64,000 bases of DNA from Maratus speciosus (lineage: Eukaryota > Arthropoda > Arachnida > Araneae > Salticidae), in the NCBI GenBank assembly GCA_963932465.1, contig OZ010786.1, forward strand, positions 447,628,619-447,692,618, written 5' to 3'. The notes beneath the pieces were generated by a model. The model was not told where the DNA came from, did not search any database, and saw only the letters and a list, made by a program, of their open reading frames with translations. Below are positions 48,396-59,156 of this stretch, piece by piece. Positions within the stretch are counted from its first letter, which is position 1; each line of letters starts with the position of its first letter. The translations under genes were made by a program, and so were the position numbers.

Positions 48396-48585
48396 TCAGT
48401 GTTGAATTCAGGGGGTGACCCGCGGGAGAGAAATTTCCCCCCGGAGCAAAGAGATGTCCCTCCGGAAAATTTGAGATTTTGTGTTTTCAATGGTCAAAAA
48501 GTGCAATCCCAGCCCGGAACTCAATAATGCCCCCCCCCCCCCTCAGAAAATCCCTCCCGAAGAAATGTGTCTGAATTCAACACTG
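48396..48585. mobile_element. hAT-like MITE with 8-bp target duplication
   Basis: TCAGTGTTGAATTCAG at the left is mirrored by CTGAATTCAACACTG at the right. The flanks are ACGACTTA (48388-48395) and ACGACTTT (48586-48593), an 8-bp duplication with one change. The interior is unusually GC-rich for the window (GACCCGCGGGAGAG, a C14-class run). Size and target fit a hAT MITE. It is nested in the 47316-50274 element. Confidence 0.8.
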
Positions 48586-49724
48586 ACGACTTTGCTCCAG
48601 TCTGCAGAAAAATAAAAGTCAGAACCTGATCTGGCATGTCCCATCAAATCAAATGAGAGAAACACCGGGCCAGATCTGAGCACATATACTCCTCTAAAAT
48701 ATGCCTCTCCAAATCGCAATCCTGGATAGAAAAATGTCAAGTTTAATTACGAAAATTTCCCAAGAAAAAAATGACTTGAATACACCAAATTCAGTAGCGC
48801 CATCTAGTTTGAGTCGAACGTATTATTATTAGTCGAACATATTCTTATTAGAACGTGTTTTTGAGAAGTCGAACGTATTATTATTATTATTATTATTTTT
48901 TTATTATTATTTATGGAATATTTCTGAAAATTCTTACTATGTAACTTTTTAGCTAATGATTCAGTATCGATCCAGGTATGATTTCACCGTGATTTCAGGA
49001 TTTCACCGTGGGAAAATTAGTTTCATCAAAAAATTTACTCTGTATTTTGATCGGGGGAAAAAAGGAAGACAAAAAATTTGTGCGTAAACCATTGATTTTT
49101 AATATTTTTGCAGAAAAATTATACACAATATTTATAACTGAGAAATTTTGTTCAGAATATTTAGCATATAGGAGGAAGTAATGAGTCCAATTTCAAAAAT
49201 GTTGCCATATATTCACCTGATCAAACGAAAAAAAAGAAGAAATAATCAAAGAAAACAGAACACTATATTACTTCACACACTTTCATATACACATACCTTC
49301 GCATTAAAATTAAACACAGGCTTTTGGCAATAAGAAATGCATTTATTTTTGAATGAAAAATTGATTTTATTTTTAAAGGTTGCCCTCCCCCCCACACACA
49401 CAACTGAAACGGGACAAGACCGAATTAAATATATATATATATAATATATATATACATACGCACTATTAAAACATTTTAAATATTTTAACATTTCAAAAAT
49501 ACCCGAGTCTTCTGATAAACAATAATATTTGTGTTCTGAAAATTTCTTCGATAGAAGTAAAAAATTTTTCTACTGGTTCTACATCACATGAAATTAAAAA
49601 GCAAAATATTCCAAATTCTAGAGAGAAGATGTGTGAAATCTTTCAGAATTATAAGCAGATTGACAAAATATTTACAGTTTCAGTAAAATAAATTGTGAGT
49701 CACAAATAACTAACAATATTTGAA

Positions 49725-49880
49725 CTTCCAAGCTGTGAAACCGTGGCCGAGAGGGATTATTGCATAGTCTACGGGCCTTAAGATCATGAGTTCGTATCCC
49801 GCGACGGGTAAGTGCAATATTGCTAATGTTGTAAAATGAATTAGATGAGTAAATCATGTAAAATCTGAGAACCACTGAAA
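49725..49880 (+). repeat. tRNA-Leu-like SINE head
   Basis: The A box TGGCCGAGAGG (49744-49754) fits the consensus completely. The B-box-like GTTCGTATC (49790-49798) fits 8 of 9 positions, 35 bases later. A CTTAAGA loop-like heptamer (49777-49783) would give anticodon TAA, and the TGGCCGAG start also fits tRNA-Leu/Ser types. The tail CCCGCGACGGGTAAGTGCAA and AT-rich sequence follow. The minus-strand frame with RRGIRTHDLKARRLCNNPSR is the well-known spurious translation of such SINEs. Stems are too decayed for a working tRNA. Confidence 0.7.
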
Positions 49881-50897
49881 TGTGGGTGAAATGTCCCTTC
49901 CTTGAAGAAAGCCATAATTTTTATTTTTTAAATATAGAAATTTCCAAAAAAAATTTAAATATTTCTGGTAATTGAAGAAAATTTCCACTAAAATACGTAA
50001 ATTGTATTGGCGTTTTGATTGGCGGTACAGTTTTTATATTTTAAAGGATATTTTTTTTTCCTGTGTATTAAGGCTTACCGAAAAAAAGGTGGAAAATGCT
50101 TTTGCAGAGAAATTAAAGGTGGTCAAACATGGATGCAATTCAGACGTTTGAAGTGTCTTAAATTTAGACACATACAAGCGTCTTAAAAATTTAGACACTT
50201 TAAAATGTCTGAAAATTGAACACTCTGTTTCAGACACTTATGTGTCTGAAGTTCAGACATTTCAGTTTACAGTGAGAGAGAGAGAGAAAGAAAGACAATC
50301 GTTTAAAAATAATGATATGCAAACGAGAAATCGGAAAAGAACGATTCATTGGTTTCTAATCAGCTTGTAAGAGTTTTCTCGTTACTAGCATAGGCTGATA
50401 GCTCTCAGTTCTACTCTAAAGTGATTAAAAATTTACAAAAAATTAGAAGTTCACTTTCGACACTAAATTTTCAAATATGAATGTTTGGGTGCTTAATCCT
50501 GATAATTTTTATCATGTAATCTATTTTCCTCTTTTTTTTCTAAGTATTTTTAAGGCAAAAATAGGCTGTTTCTTATCTTCAGAGATTAAGTTATGACTCC
50601 AAAAGAAGTATGTTTTTGATGATTTAAAGATTTCGTAAATTGGAAGTAACGAAATCATATTTGAAGATACAATCAATCATCAATATTTAAGATAGATCAA
50701 TATGATCACGTCTAATTTTTAATATAATCAAAATTCATTATAAATTATTTTTATATCACAAAATTGCTTTAAATATATTGCATGCTTCATTTTTAATTAA
50801 TTCTTTGAAGTCGCAAAAAAATAATTGAGTGATAATGAATATATATTTTTAAATAAACCATGCTGAGAATGATTAATTTCTATAATAAATCACATAA

Positions 50898-51916
50898 GGT
50901 GTTGCCGAATTCGACCGTCAAACTCAGAGGTGTGATACATCAAGAGGATGAAAAACTGCTGTAGATCATGGGGTCAAAAAACACGTATTTAATCAAAAAT
51001 ACAGGGCGTTCCACCCTAAATCAATTTAGGTTGCCAGTAATAACTTTCATAAAACTGAAGTATGTTGTAATCAAACTTTTAATAGACATTCTTAACTTTT
51101 TTGGAATTGTGATAACATAAAAAAGTTGAAGAAATTTTCATTATAGGTTCCAGCAGTATGCGCTTCACACTCCACATTTGGGACTGCGGTTACCAGTCGT
51201 TGCCATCGAAATACTCAAGGCCTGAGGACACGAGTTGTGACGTCATCACTAATCGACCGAATTCTCACCGGAAAATTTTGAATAGCAATTTTATTTTATT
51301 TTATTTATGGAATATGTATCATCTTATAAAACAATACTAACTATTTAAACTTACTGTTGACAATTTGGAATCCCTCAATAACAAATCAGCCAGATGAGGC
51401 AACACTGTGACATTCCGCATCTAGCTGAATTTTTATTTAGGGAATCCGAATTCTCACCAGTAAGTTTAAATAGTTGGTATTGTTTTATAAGATGATAGAT
51501 ATTCCACAAATAAAAAAAAAAGAAAATTGCTATTCAAAAATTTCCTGTGTGAGATCCAACACTAGTGAGAAGTCGGTCCATTAGTGATGACGTCACAACT
51601 CGTGTCCTCAGGCCTTGAGTATTTCGATGGCAACGTACCAGTTCGTATGGTATCATCGATTGCTTGAGCACTTTGTTTTTCCAGACCTTTTCCTGTTATA
51701 ATCATTTCACCCGAAACAAAGTATATATCGTCGTATTTTCATTGAATGTTTTTATTTTCTCCAAATTATTACCATCAACTCAAGTTCAGTTGGGATGAAA
51801 CACCCTGAATTTATGACTAAATAAAGGGTTTGTGACCCCATGTTCTGTGGTAATTTTTCATCCTCCTGATGCCTAATTTTCACCCTTCTGAATTTCTCGG
51901 CCGAATTCGGCAACCC
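50898..51916. mobile_element. 1-kb fold-back palindrome
   Basis: Outer arms: GGTGTTGCCGAATTCG at the left mirrors CGAATTCGGCAACCC at the right, with GAGGATGAAAAA and CATGGGGTCA mirrored further in. Middle pair: CAGGGCGTTCCACCC (51002) against GGGATGAAACACCCTG (51807). Inner arms: 51190-51355 mirrors about 51455-51640 (CTCAAGGCCTGAGGACACGA and TCGTGTCCTCAGGCCTTGAG; TTGTGACGTCATCA and TGATGACGTCACAA). The loop is about 100 bases. It has no coding capacity. The middle pair resembles mariner-type termini, so two events may be superimposed. Confidence 0.82.
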
Positions 51917-51921
51917 GTGTA

Positions 51922-52178
51922 CACTATAAAAAAAATACGACCAGATTTCCTGTAGGAATCGGCAAAATAGTTGCCCTTATCGTACCGGAAAAATTTCCGA
52001 CCCAGCTCGGAATAAAATCGGTAAAATAAGAATAAAATCCGTAAAAAACCGTTTTATTGACTATTTCCTCTTTTTTTACGGGTTTTAATCCGAGCTGGGT
52101 TGGAAAATTTTCTGGTACGATAAGGGCAACTATTTTTCCGATTCCTACAGGAAAACTAGTCGGAATTTTTTTACAGTG
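51922..52178. mobile_element. CACTGTA MITE, family D copy 2
   Basis: TA flanks, CACTATAAAAAAAA at the left and TTTTTTTACAGTG at the right. The arms share GTTGCCCTTATCGTACCGGA and GGTACGATAAGGGCAACTAT in inverted orientation with copies at 43623 and 52404. Its left edge nearly touches the fold-back element ending at 51916. Confidence 0.88.
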
Positions 52179-52350
52179 TATATATATCTTAATATGTTTT
52201 GTATTTTGAAAAGGTTTTCATGAGGTCTTTCTCCCAAATGTCACGATTACTATGAATAATTTTAGATTTTTTTTTTTTTTTTACACATTGGACATAATTT
52301 TAGTATCGAGTTTGTATGTCATTATGAGTCTAGAAATTTTTTTGTTAACA

Positions 52351-52353
52351 CAC

Positions 52354-52399
<46 letters not shown>

Positions 52400-52640
52400 A
52401 AAACACTGTAAAAAAAAAAAAAAAACTGCCAGTTTTCCGGTAGGAAAAATAGTTGCCCTTATCGTACCGGAATAATTTCCGACCCAGCTCAGAATATAAT
52501 CCGTAAAAATAAAGAAATAATCAGTAAAACGGTATTTTACGGATTTTATTCCGAGCTGGGTTGGAAATTATTCCGGTACCATAAGGGCAACTATTTTTCC
52601 GATCCCTCCCGGAAAACTGGCATTATTTTTTTTTACGGTG
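52351..52640. mobile_element. CACTGTA MITE, family D copy 3, doubled left end
   Basis: The core element runs 52404-52640 (CACTGTAAAAAAA to TTTTTTACGGTG), with the inverted GTTGCCCTTATCGTACCGGA arms of the family. A second CACTGTA at 52351 followed by about 38 A precedes it, and GTTAA(A/C) phrases sit outside both left termini. This suggests a duplicated terminus or insertion of one copy at the end of another. Confidence 0.82.
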
Positions 52641-54059
52641 TTGGGTTAACATACACTTGGTTCATTTAAAAAAATGTTTCTATTATCAGGTGTTGAATTC
52701 AATCTAAGGTAACTTTATTATATTCGCTTTAAGTACAGATAGTCACTAATGAATACATGAGACATTTTAACAGAAATTATGTTTTATCCCCTTATTAATG
52801 TATAATCTGATTAGAAAACCGACTATATACTTATCTTTCAGAGCTATGATAGATCTTGGGAAAGAAAATAGCTTTTGGCTAATTTAAAAATTTAGAAAAT
52901 CGATAATAATGAAATAATGTTTTCTAAATGAAAGCTAAGTTTCAATAATTAGAATACTTCATCGTCCGGAAATCAATTTTAATGTTTATCTAAATTTGAT
53001 ATTAATAATTTATACCTAATGACATAAACTATGATAAATTAATACACTCTAAAATATGCCTTTAAATTTAAATAAAATACCGGAAATTACTTTTAAGAGG
53101 TTTTTTTTTCCCTAGTTTATTTTATATTTTTGCTGAGTAAGATAAGATAGTTGTAATGAAAAAATATGTTATGGGTGATTTAAAAATTGAGTACACCAAA
53201 ATTTGCAAAATTAGATTTTCAGAATTAACTGAAGCTTTATTAATTAAGGGATAACATTGTTCTGATCATCACTCTTAATTTTTAATGTAATGTAAATTTA
53301 TTATGATTAACTCACATGCGATAACATAAATTATGATAAAATACTGTTTTCGAAAACGTGACATTAAGAATTAATAGAATGCTCTGAGTTGTATTTAGTT
53401 TATTATTTATTTATTATTTATCGATATTTTTCTTCTTTTTTATGAATTTGCAGAAAAATGGGAAATACACGTTGTAATAAAATAAAAATTAATTTCGGGT
53501 GAATTTAAAACTAAAAACGTCAGAGATATCAAAATTAGATTTTTCTCAATGTTATCAAGCTTAAATAATCAATTTCTACATTTACTGCATTATTGTATGA
53601 ATATTTTTAATTTTAAATTAAATCTCAATTTGGTATGAGTAGCTTGTATTTAATGACTTAAATTGTGACTAAATTAAGTTAAAAAAATTAAATTAAGTTT
53701 GAATGGAATGTTTTGAATAATATTTATTTCACTAGCTTGCTATTTTTTTTTTTTATGCGACTATTTTGAAGGTACTTTTTAATCAAATATTTTCAATAAA
53801 TAGAAATTCATTTTTTTTTTTTTTGCAAATATAATGTAATTGTTACTTTAAGAAGAGTCAAAAGCCTATATATTAATTTCTCCTTGAAACTCTTTTTTTG
53901 ACTAGAGATTTAATACCTTTGTAAAATAATTTTTAAATAGTAAATATCAATAAATCGTTAGAAGAATAAAACATAAAAAATCAGATATTTCTCAATATTC
54001 TCTAACCATAAAATTTAGAAATTGTTTTATGTTATAATAATGTGTATCTTGCATACTTC
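52641..54059. repeat. Worn large-family units, AT-rich
   Basis: Phrases such as GATAGATCTTGG, AATTTAGAAAATCGATAATA and TTAATTAAGG near 52740-53060, 53140-53300 and 53440-53640 resemble the large repeat family in strongly decayed form. There is no gene or bounded element. Confidence 0.45.
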
Positions 54060-54229
54060 AGGGCTGACACAGGTTACTATTTTTATATTCTGTTCGCACC
54101 CCTATCGTTAAAAATAAATTTTGTAGTACATTTCTCTTTCAAATGTTGTAAAAGCATATGTAAAATTATTTTGTTTTGAAAAAGGGATGCGAAATGGAAT
54201 TAAAAAAAAAGTTGCCCGTGGCAGCCCTA
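54060..54229. mobile_element. hAT-like MITE, AGGGCTG ends
   Basis: AGGGCTGACACAGGTTACT at the left and AGTTGCCCGTGGCAGCCCT at the right (reversed: AGGGCTGCCACGGGCAACT) match at 14 of 19 positions. Length is 170 bp. (C/T)AGGGCTG termini are typical of hAT MITEs. No clear 8-bp duplication is seen. Confidence 0.65.
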
Positions 54230-55099
54230 CAATTGCATTAATCCAGCTTTTACCCGAGCTTTGCATTTTCCTAACTGTGCTTTAAATACTTTTAACTTAT
54301 ATTAACTTTTCCAATTTTACCATTTTCAATTTTTCCATAAATTTCAGTCTTTAATTTTTATTTATTCTCTCACATACTTATTACACTAAGTGTTAAAAAT
54401 ATCATTCACTCAATAATATATTTTCTTTCTCTGAATTTTTTTTATACATATATTAAATTATTTTTCAAAAAAATTATAATTATTTTCAAAATTTATGTTT
54501 GAATTACTGTTACGAGTATTGGATGTATCCTCCGTTATAGTAAAATTATGTGCAGTAATTTCCTAAACGTAGTAACATTTATCACCTAATGAAAATATTT
54601 AGTGGCAGAAGGTATCCCTTTTTTAATTTCAGTTGTTAGCCACGCATGTTCAATTTGTCGCTTGTGTAATTACAACTTTAATGTATTTCTCTGAACTTTC
54701 AGTGATCGTGAAGTTAATCTACATCCCATTCTTGATTTGAAAGGAAGACACCATTTATTTTACAGAAATAAGTTTCTAGTTTATATAAGTGAAGTCTTTC
54801 AGATATATTTATACCATGTTTCATACCCTACACTTAATAAGCCTCGCACTATGAAACAAAACATTGAGTATTTGTATCTTTCATAGTTGTACCCTCCGTT
54901 ACTATATTGTTAAGAAAATTGCCTCCTAAATCCTTATAAAACAAATTAAGAACCAAATAACGAAAAGATTATTACGACAGCATAAATAAATCTGAAACAG
55001 GTGACAGATGAATATTACTATAAATGTTTTTGGATTAAATTTATGTATTGAAATTTTTTAACTTTTATATTCAAAAATTGACGTTTTTCACAGAATAAC

Positions 55100-55100
<1 letters not shown>
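54230..55100. other. AT-rich, no gene seen
   Basis: No motif, RNA gene or bounded element could be recognised in this interval. Confidence 0.5.
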
Positions 55101-55146
<46 letters not shown>

Positions 55147-55169
55147 TATATATATAAAACCATTATAAA

Positions 55170-55210
<41 letters not shown>

Positions 55211-55246
55211 AATGATATATAATGTATATATGTGTGCATTATAATG

Positions 55247-55282
<36 letters not shown>
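55101..55282. repeat. TA and TG microsatellites
   Basis: Two blocks of (TA)n, about 55101-55158 and 55174-55209, are followed by (TA)n and (TG)n at about 55249-55282. The 73-codon minus-strand frame of repeating IYIY is produced by the microsatellite. Confidence 0.95.
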
Positions 55283-56498
55283 AATTCTGTGTTCTAGCAA
55301 ATTAAAGACTTCATGCTGCCTGTCAACCGCATATTCCACTGAAAGGTTAAATAATTTTGGTCACATTTTCAGTCAATATTTTCTGATTTTGATATTATTA
55401 CTTTTTATACTTTTTATACCTTATTACTTTTTATATGATACTATTACATGTATTTGATATTTACGTAAATTATCTATAAAATTGCAATTGTTGCGTTGTA
55501 AAAGGTTAAATGTTTTATTTTTAATTACAGCAAACTTTAGAGATCTAATAAAGGTAATTCCTAGATGAAATTTTAAATTCAATGTGGCATTTTATTTTCT
55601 TCAACTCTTAAGCTCTATTAACAGGTTTTCTCATGAATGTTAATGGATGTATATCTCTTGTTTTCTTTTCGAATACTTTAACAAATGAAAAACTTTATGA
55701 CGTTTTCCAAGCACATGTTCTTGAGGCCATTTTAAAAATAGGGGATTAATCAGCAGTTAATGCTCAACAAATATTTTTTAAACATGAAACTCTGTTTTTA
55801 CTTGACAACAAAAAATGATTTCAGTGTATCGAATAAACACATCTGTTCCTTAATTAAAATATTATTTGCCTGGTCATAAACAAATGTTTGTTTTAATTAT
55901 GGGTAAGAATTATAATCTTTACATCGAAATTAATAACTGTCTATGTTTTCCTTGCGTAATTTGGTATAAAGCCCATTAAAAAAAGAAACAGATGTTTGCT
56001 TTACCTTAATGTAATAGTAAGAACGCGAAAATAAACAACTTTTGAAAGAAAAGTTAACTTCCTAGGAGAGTAGGGACATACATTGATTTTAAGTTACAAT
56101 AATTAAAAATGATTTAGTCATGCAGAAATAAAAACTAAAAATGATTTGAGAGTTTCAGCTCTTACTATTTTAAACGCCGTTGTTTATTTGTTTTTTTTGT
56201 TTGTTTGTTTTGTTTTTAATTTAAATATTAATTTTTATAATAACGAAAAGATAAACTTCACAGAATTGTAACTTTACCTACCCTTTCATTAACACCATAA
56301 ATGCAATTGTTTTTAATACAGGGTGATAGAAAAGTCGTGCAACCCAAATTTTCAAAAAATGTACAAAATCCGAAATAAATAATAATGTCGCTGTTTTTTG
56401 ATAGACGGCAGCAATATACATTTGAAATTCATTTACCAATAGAAATATCAGTTGCAGTTGATATTATAACCTGTAAGAGCCATTTAATTTCGTGAAAG

Positions 56499-56950
56499 AT
56501 GGTGATGATGGAAGTGAAATTTTCCGAATCACAAAGAATTTTTATGATTAAACATTATTTCAAAACAACGTCTTTTGTTAAAGCTATTGAAGCGTTTTAA
56601 GAGACAAATCCAAATGTTCGTGTGCCATGTTGGTTTCAACAGGATGGAGCAACGTGCCATACTTCTAATGAAACAATATTTTATTTTTGACTTTACTTTA
56701 TTAACGACCGCCTCATGTCTAAAGATTCCCCCCCCCCCCTGATTTCTTTCTATGGAGTCACCTAAAAGCACATGTTTTTTCGAACAATCCACACGCCATC
56801 GTTGACCTGAAAATGAACACTGAACAATGAACACTGAATGAGAATAAAAAAATAAGTGTTCCAACATTGAGAGGAGTGGCCTCAAATTTGAAAAATGACA
56901 TAAGTCTTTGTAACCGAGAAATAGAGTCACATTTTCAATATCTTCTGTAA
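56499..56950 (+). pseudogene. Deleted mariner transposase, tandem copy 1
   Basis: The plus strand reads M, then VKFSESQRIFMIKHYFKT and FVKAIEAF, a stop, then NPNVRVP, joined directly to the catalytic part CWFQQDGATCHTSNETIFYF. After a C-run frameshift comes PPDFFLWSHLKAHVF, and after a second shift PTLRGVASNLKNDISLC and HFQYLL with the final stop. QQDGATCH contains the second catalytic Asp and PPDFFLW the third. The rest of the DNA-binding domain and the first catalytic Asp are deleted, so about 150 codons remain of roughly 340. Stops plus frameshifts make it non-functional. The 133-codon minus-strand frame here is a shadow. Confidence 0.88.
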
Positions 56951-57035
56951 CAATGTTAATTTTCGCTCAGTATTGTTATTATTTCAATTTGTAGTTGATA
57001 TTATAACCTGTAAGAGCCATTTAATTTCGTGAAAG

Positions 57036-57487
57036 ATGGTGATGATGGAAGTGAAATTTTCCAAATCACAAAGAATTTTTATGATTAAACATTTTTTCAA
57101 AACAACGTCTTTTGTTAAAACTATTGAAGCGTTTTAAGAGACAAATCCAAATGTTCGTGTGCCATGTTGGTTTCAACAGGATGGAGCAACGTGCCATACT
57201 TCTAATGAAACAATATTTTATTTTTGACTTTACTTTATTAACGACCGCCTCATTTCTAAAGATTCCCCCCCCCCCCTGATTTCTTTCTATGGAGTCACCT
57301 AAAAGCACATGTTTTTTCGAACAATCCACACTCCATCGTTGACCTGAAAATGAACACTGAACAATGAACACTGAATGAGAATAAAAAAATAAGTGTTCCA
57401 ACATTGAGAGGAGTGGCCTCAAATTTGAAAAAAGGCATAAGTCTTTGTAACCGAGAAATAGAGTCACATTTTCAATATCTTCTGTAA
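57036..57487 (+). pseudogene. Deleted mariner transposase, tandem copy 2
   Basis: Same structure, stops and C-run frameshift as the copy 537 bp upstream, with only scattered base changes (for example TCATTTCT for TCATGTCT just before the C run, and AAAGGCAT for AATGACAT near the end). The shared lesions show that the gene was already dead before the unit was triplicated. Confidence 0.88.
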
Positions 57488-57572
57488 CAATGTTAATTTT
57501 CGCTCAGTATTGTTATTATTTCAATTTGCAGTTGATATTATAACCTGTAAGAGCCATTTAATTTCGTGAAAG

Positions 57573-58010
57573 ATGGTGATGATGGAAGTGAAATTTTCCA
57601 AATCACAAAGAATTTTTATGATTAAACATTATTTCAAAACAACGTCTTTTGTTAAAGCTATTGGAGCGTTTTAAGAGACAAATCCAAATGCTCGTGTGCC
57701 ATGTTGGTTTCAACAGGATGGAGCAACGTGCCATACTTCTAATGAAACAATATTTTATTTTTGACTTTACTTTATTAACGACCGCCTCATTTCTAAAGAT
57801 TCCCCCACCCCCCCTGATTTCTTTCTATGGAGTCACCTAAAAGCACATGTTTTTTCGAACAATTTACACTCCATCGTTGACCTGAAAATGAACACTGAAT
57901 GAGAATAAAAAAATAAGTGTTCCAACATTGAGAGGAGTGGCCTCAAATTTGAAAAATGGCATAAGTCTTTGTAACCGGAAATAGAATCACATTTTCAATA
58001 TCTTCTGTAA
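57573..58010 (+). pseudogene. Deleted mariner transposase, tandem copy 3
   Basis: The third copy carries the same internal deletion. The C run is interrupted by an A (CCCCCACCCCCC), and the AACACTGAACAATG duplication seen in copies 1 and 2 is reduced, shortening the unit by about 12 bases. It leads directly into the single-copy right end of the element. A 63-codon open frame in another phase here is not meaningful. Confidence 0.86.
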
Positions 58011-58133
58011 CAATGTTAATTTTCGCTCAGTATTGTTACTATTTCAATTTAGTTTTTGTTTGTGATTTAAATCATGTTTGTATTTTAGTAAATAAATATT
58101 TTTCAAGGTTTGCGAGACTTTTCGATCACCTTG

Positions 58134-58836
58134 TATTAATCAATTTATTTGAAGGCATGAAAAACAAGAAAGGTTCAACACAAGTTAATATTTTACTGAG
58201 GAATTACTTGTATATAAAACTTTATTTTCTTCAGTGATCGAGTTCATTTATCAGATCTCATCTGATTCTCAGAAATCTTTAAGGATCCATACACATTTTT
58301 CTTTTTGTGTGTTTTAACAAACGAAAGGCTTCCTGACGTCTGTCCAGCGCATGTTAAAGTACAGGATTATTTTTCTACAGGGGATTATTTTTCGACAGAA
58401 ATTTATTTTCTTTTCCGGTTTTGATGTTACCAGACTGGAAATTATTTAAAGAGAAAGAAATCCTCTTACGTTTTAACCTGCTTTATATCACTGTCACAAA
58501 TAATTAAATAAAAGAAAAATTGTCACTTCTATTCAAGCATTGATTTTGTACTATTATATTTTGAAGTATTTAACATGTTATTTTTTTTTTTTTTAAAGTT
58601 GAACAATTTAATGATGAAAAGCAAATAGATCAGTCATACATAATCTTTTTCATATCGCAAGCCACAAACAAAACATATGTTTTCTACGTTACATGGGATT
58701 TATATAATCATGTAAAAAAAAAGAGAAATTAATATATTTAGATAGCATATGTAATATCACAAAGAAAAAAGAAGAAAATAATTAATATTATGTATATTAT
58801 AAGAATAGAAACGGGAGGCAAAATAATAATAATAAC

Positions 58837-58888
<52 letters not shown>

Positions 58889-59156
58889 GTAAAAAAGAAA
58901 AGAAAATCAATAGATATTTTCTAATAAATCAAGTACCAAATTCGTTATATAAAAATATAAATATTAAATTTAATATAAAATTTAATTGATTTAATATAAT
59001 GGTTGGTGGTGCTAAAGATTAAAATATATGTACGCTATTGCAAGGTTAACTTGAAAAAAGAACTTTTGTCTGTATTTTTAAATTAATTATAAATAACAAA
59101 GAACAAGTAACCTCCCCGCCCCATAAAAATATATAAACCGAAAGTGGAGGTCATAA
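58134..59156. other. AT-rich with a TAA microsatellite
   Basis: The (TAA)n tract at about 58822-58887 has one TAACAA interruption near its start. The rest is AT-rich with no gene or bounded element visible. Confidence 0.6.

Larger units (their letters stand above)
47316..50274. mobile_element. ~3-kb element with ~340-bp inverted ends
   Basis: The right end (about 49930-50274, ending TTTACAGTG) is the inverse of 47464-47840 (starting CACTGTAATCTGAAATGTC). Both arms have many AGACAC/GTGTCT motifs, GAGTGTTCAATTTTCAGACA, AAATATCCTTTAAAATAT and AATTTACGTATTTTA. A further CACTG plus AGACAC-rich stretch at 47316-47463 precedes the left arm and abuts AG repeats, and the right end also abuts AG repeats. 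The element may therefore start at 47316, with an extra partial terminus, or at 47464. The interior (about 2.1 kb) has no transposase and carries a hAT-like MITE and a tRNA-like SINE head. Confidence 0.7.
22190..53060 (+). repeat. Large diverged repeat family, unit up to ~1 kb
   Basis: A composite phrase with AATGCATATTTAAGTATCCAAT, AAATAAATGAGAAGCGTTAG, ACCTTAACAAGATCAGAAAA, GGTAGGATACGTTAGGTGAT and TTAATACTTTAGAGATAT recurs, more or less decayed, near 22310, 23480, 24330, 27430, 28560, 28820, 29170, 29480, 32530, 33790, 36600, 38350, 39600, 44700, 46430 and 52760; one outlier is at 16810. The three units between 36.1 and 40.1 kb are the clearest, at about 1.0 kb each after removing insertions. 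Most DNA not covered by a bounded element between 22 and 53 kb belongs to this family. No coding function is apparent. Confidence 0.75.
56319..58133 (+). mobile_element. Mariner-type element with triplicated core
   Basis: TA flanks enclose CAGGGTGATAGAAAAGTCGT at the left and ACTTTTCGATCACCTTG at the right, the inverted ends of a Tc1/mariner-type element. The interior is a 537-bp unit present three times in tandem (starts at about 56457, 56994 and 57531, marked by GTTGATATTATAACCTGTAA). Copies are nearly identical; the third has a 12-bp deletion and an interrupted C run. Each unit carries the same internally deleted transposase remnant. Confidence 0.9.

Noticed and set aside
49672..49875. 67-codon minus-strand frame with RRGIRTHDLKARRLC
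   Set aside because: This is the usual spurious translation of a tRNA-derived SINE head, not a protein gene.
56529..57467. Two nearly identical 133-codon minus-strand frames
   Set aside because: They are antisense to the triplicated transposase remnant, whose plus strand carries QQDGATCH and DFFLW motifs. Their similarity only reflects the tandem copies.
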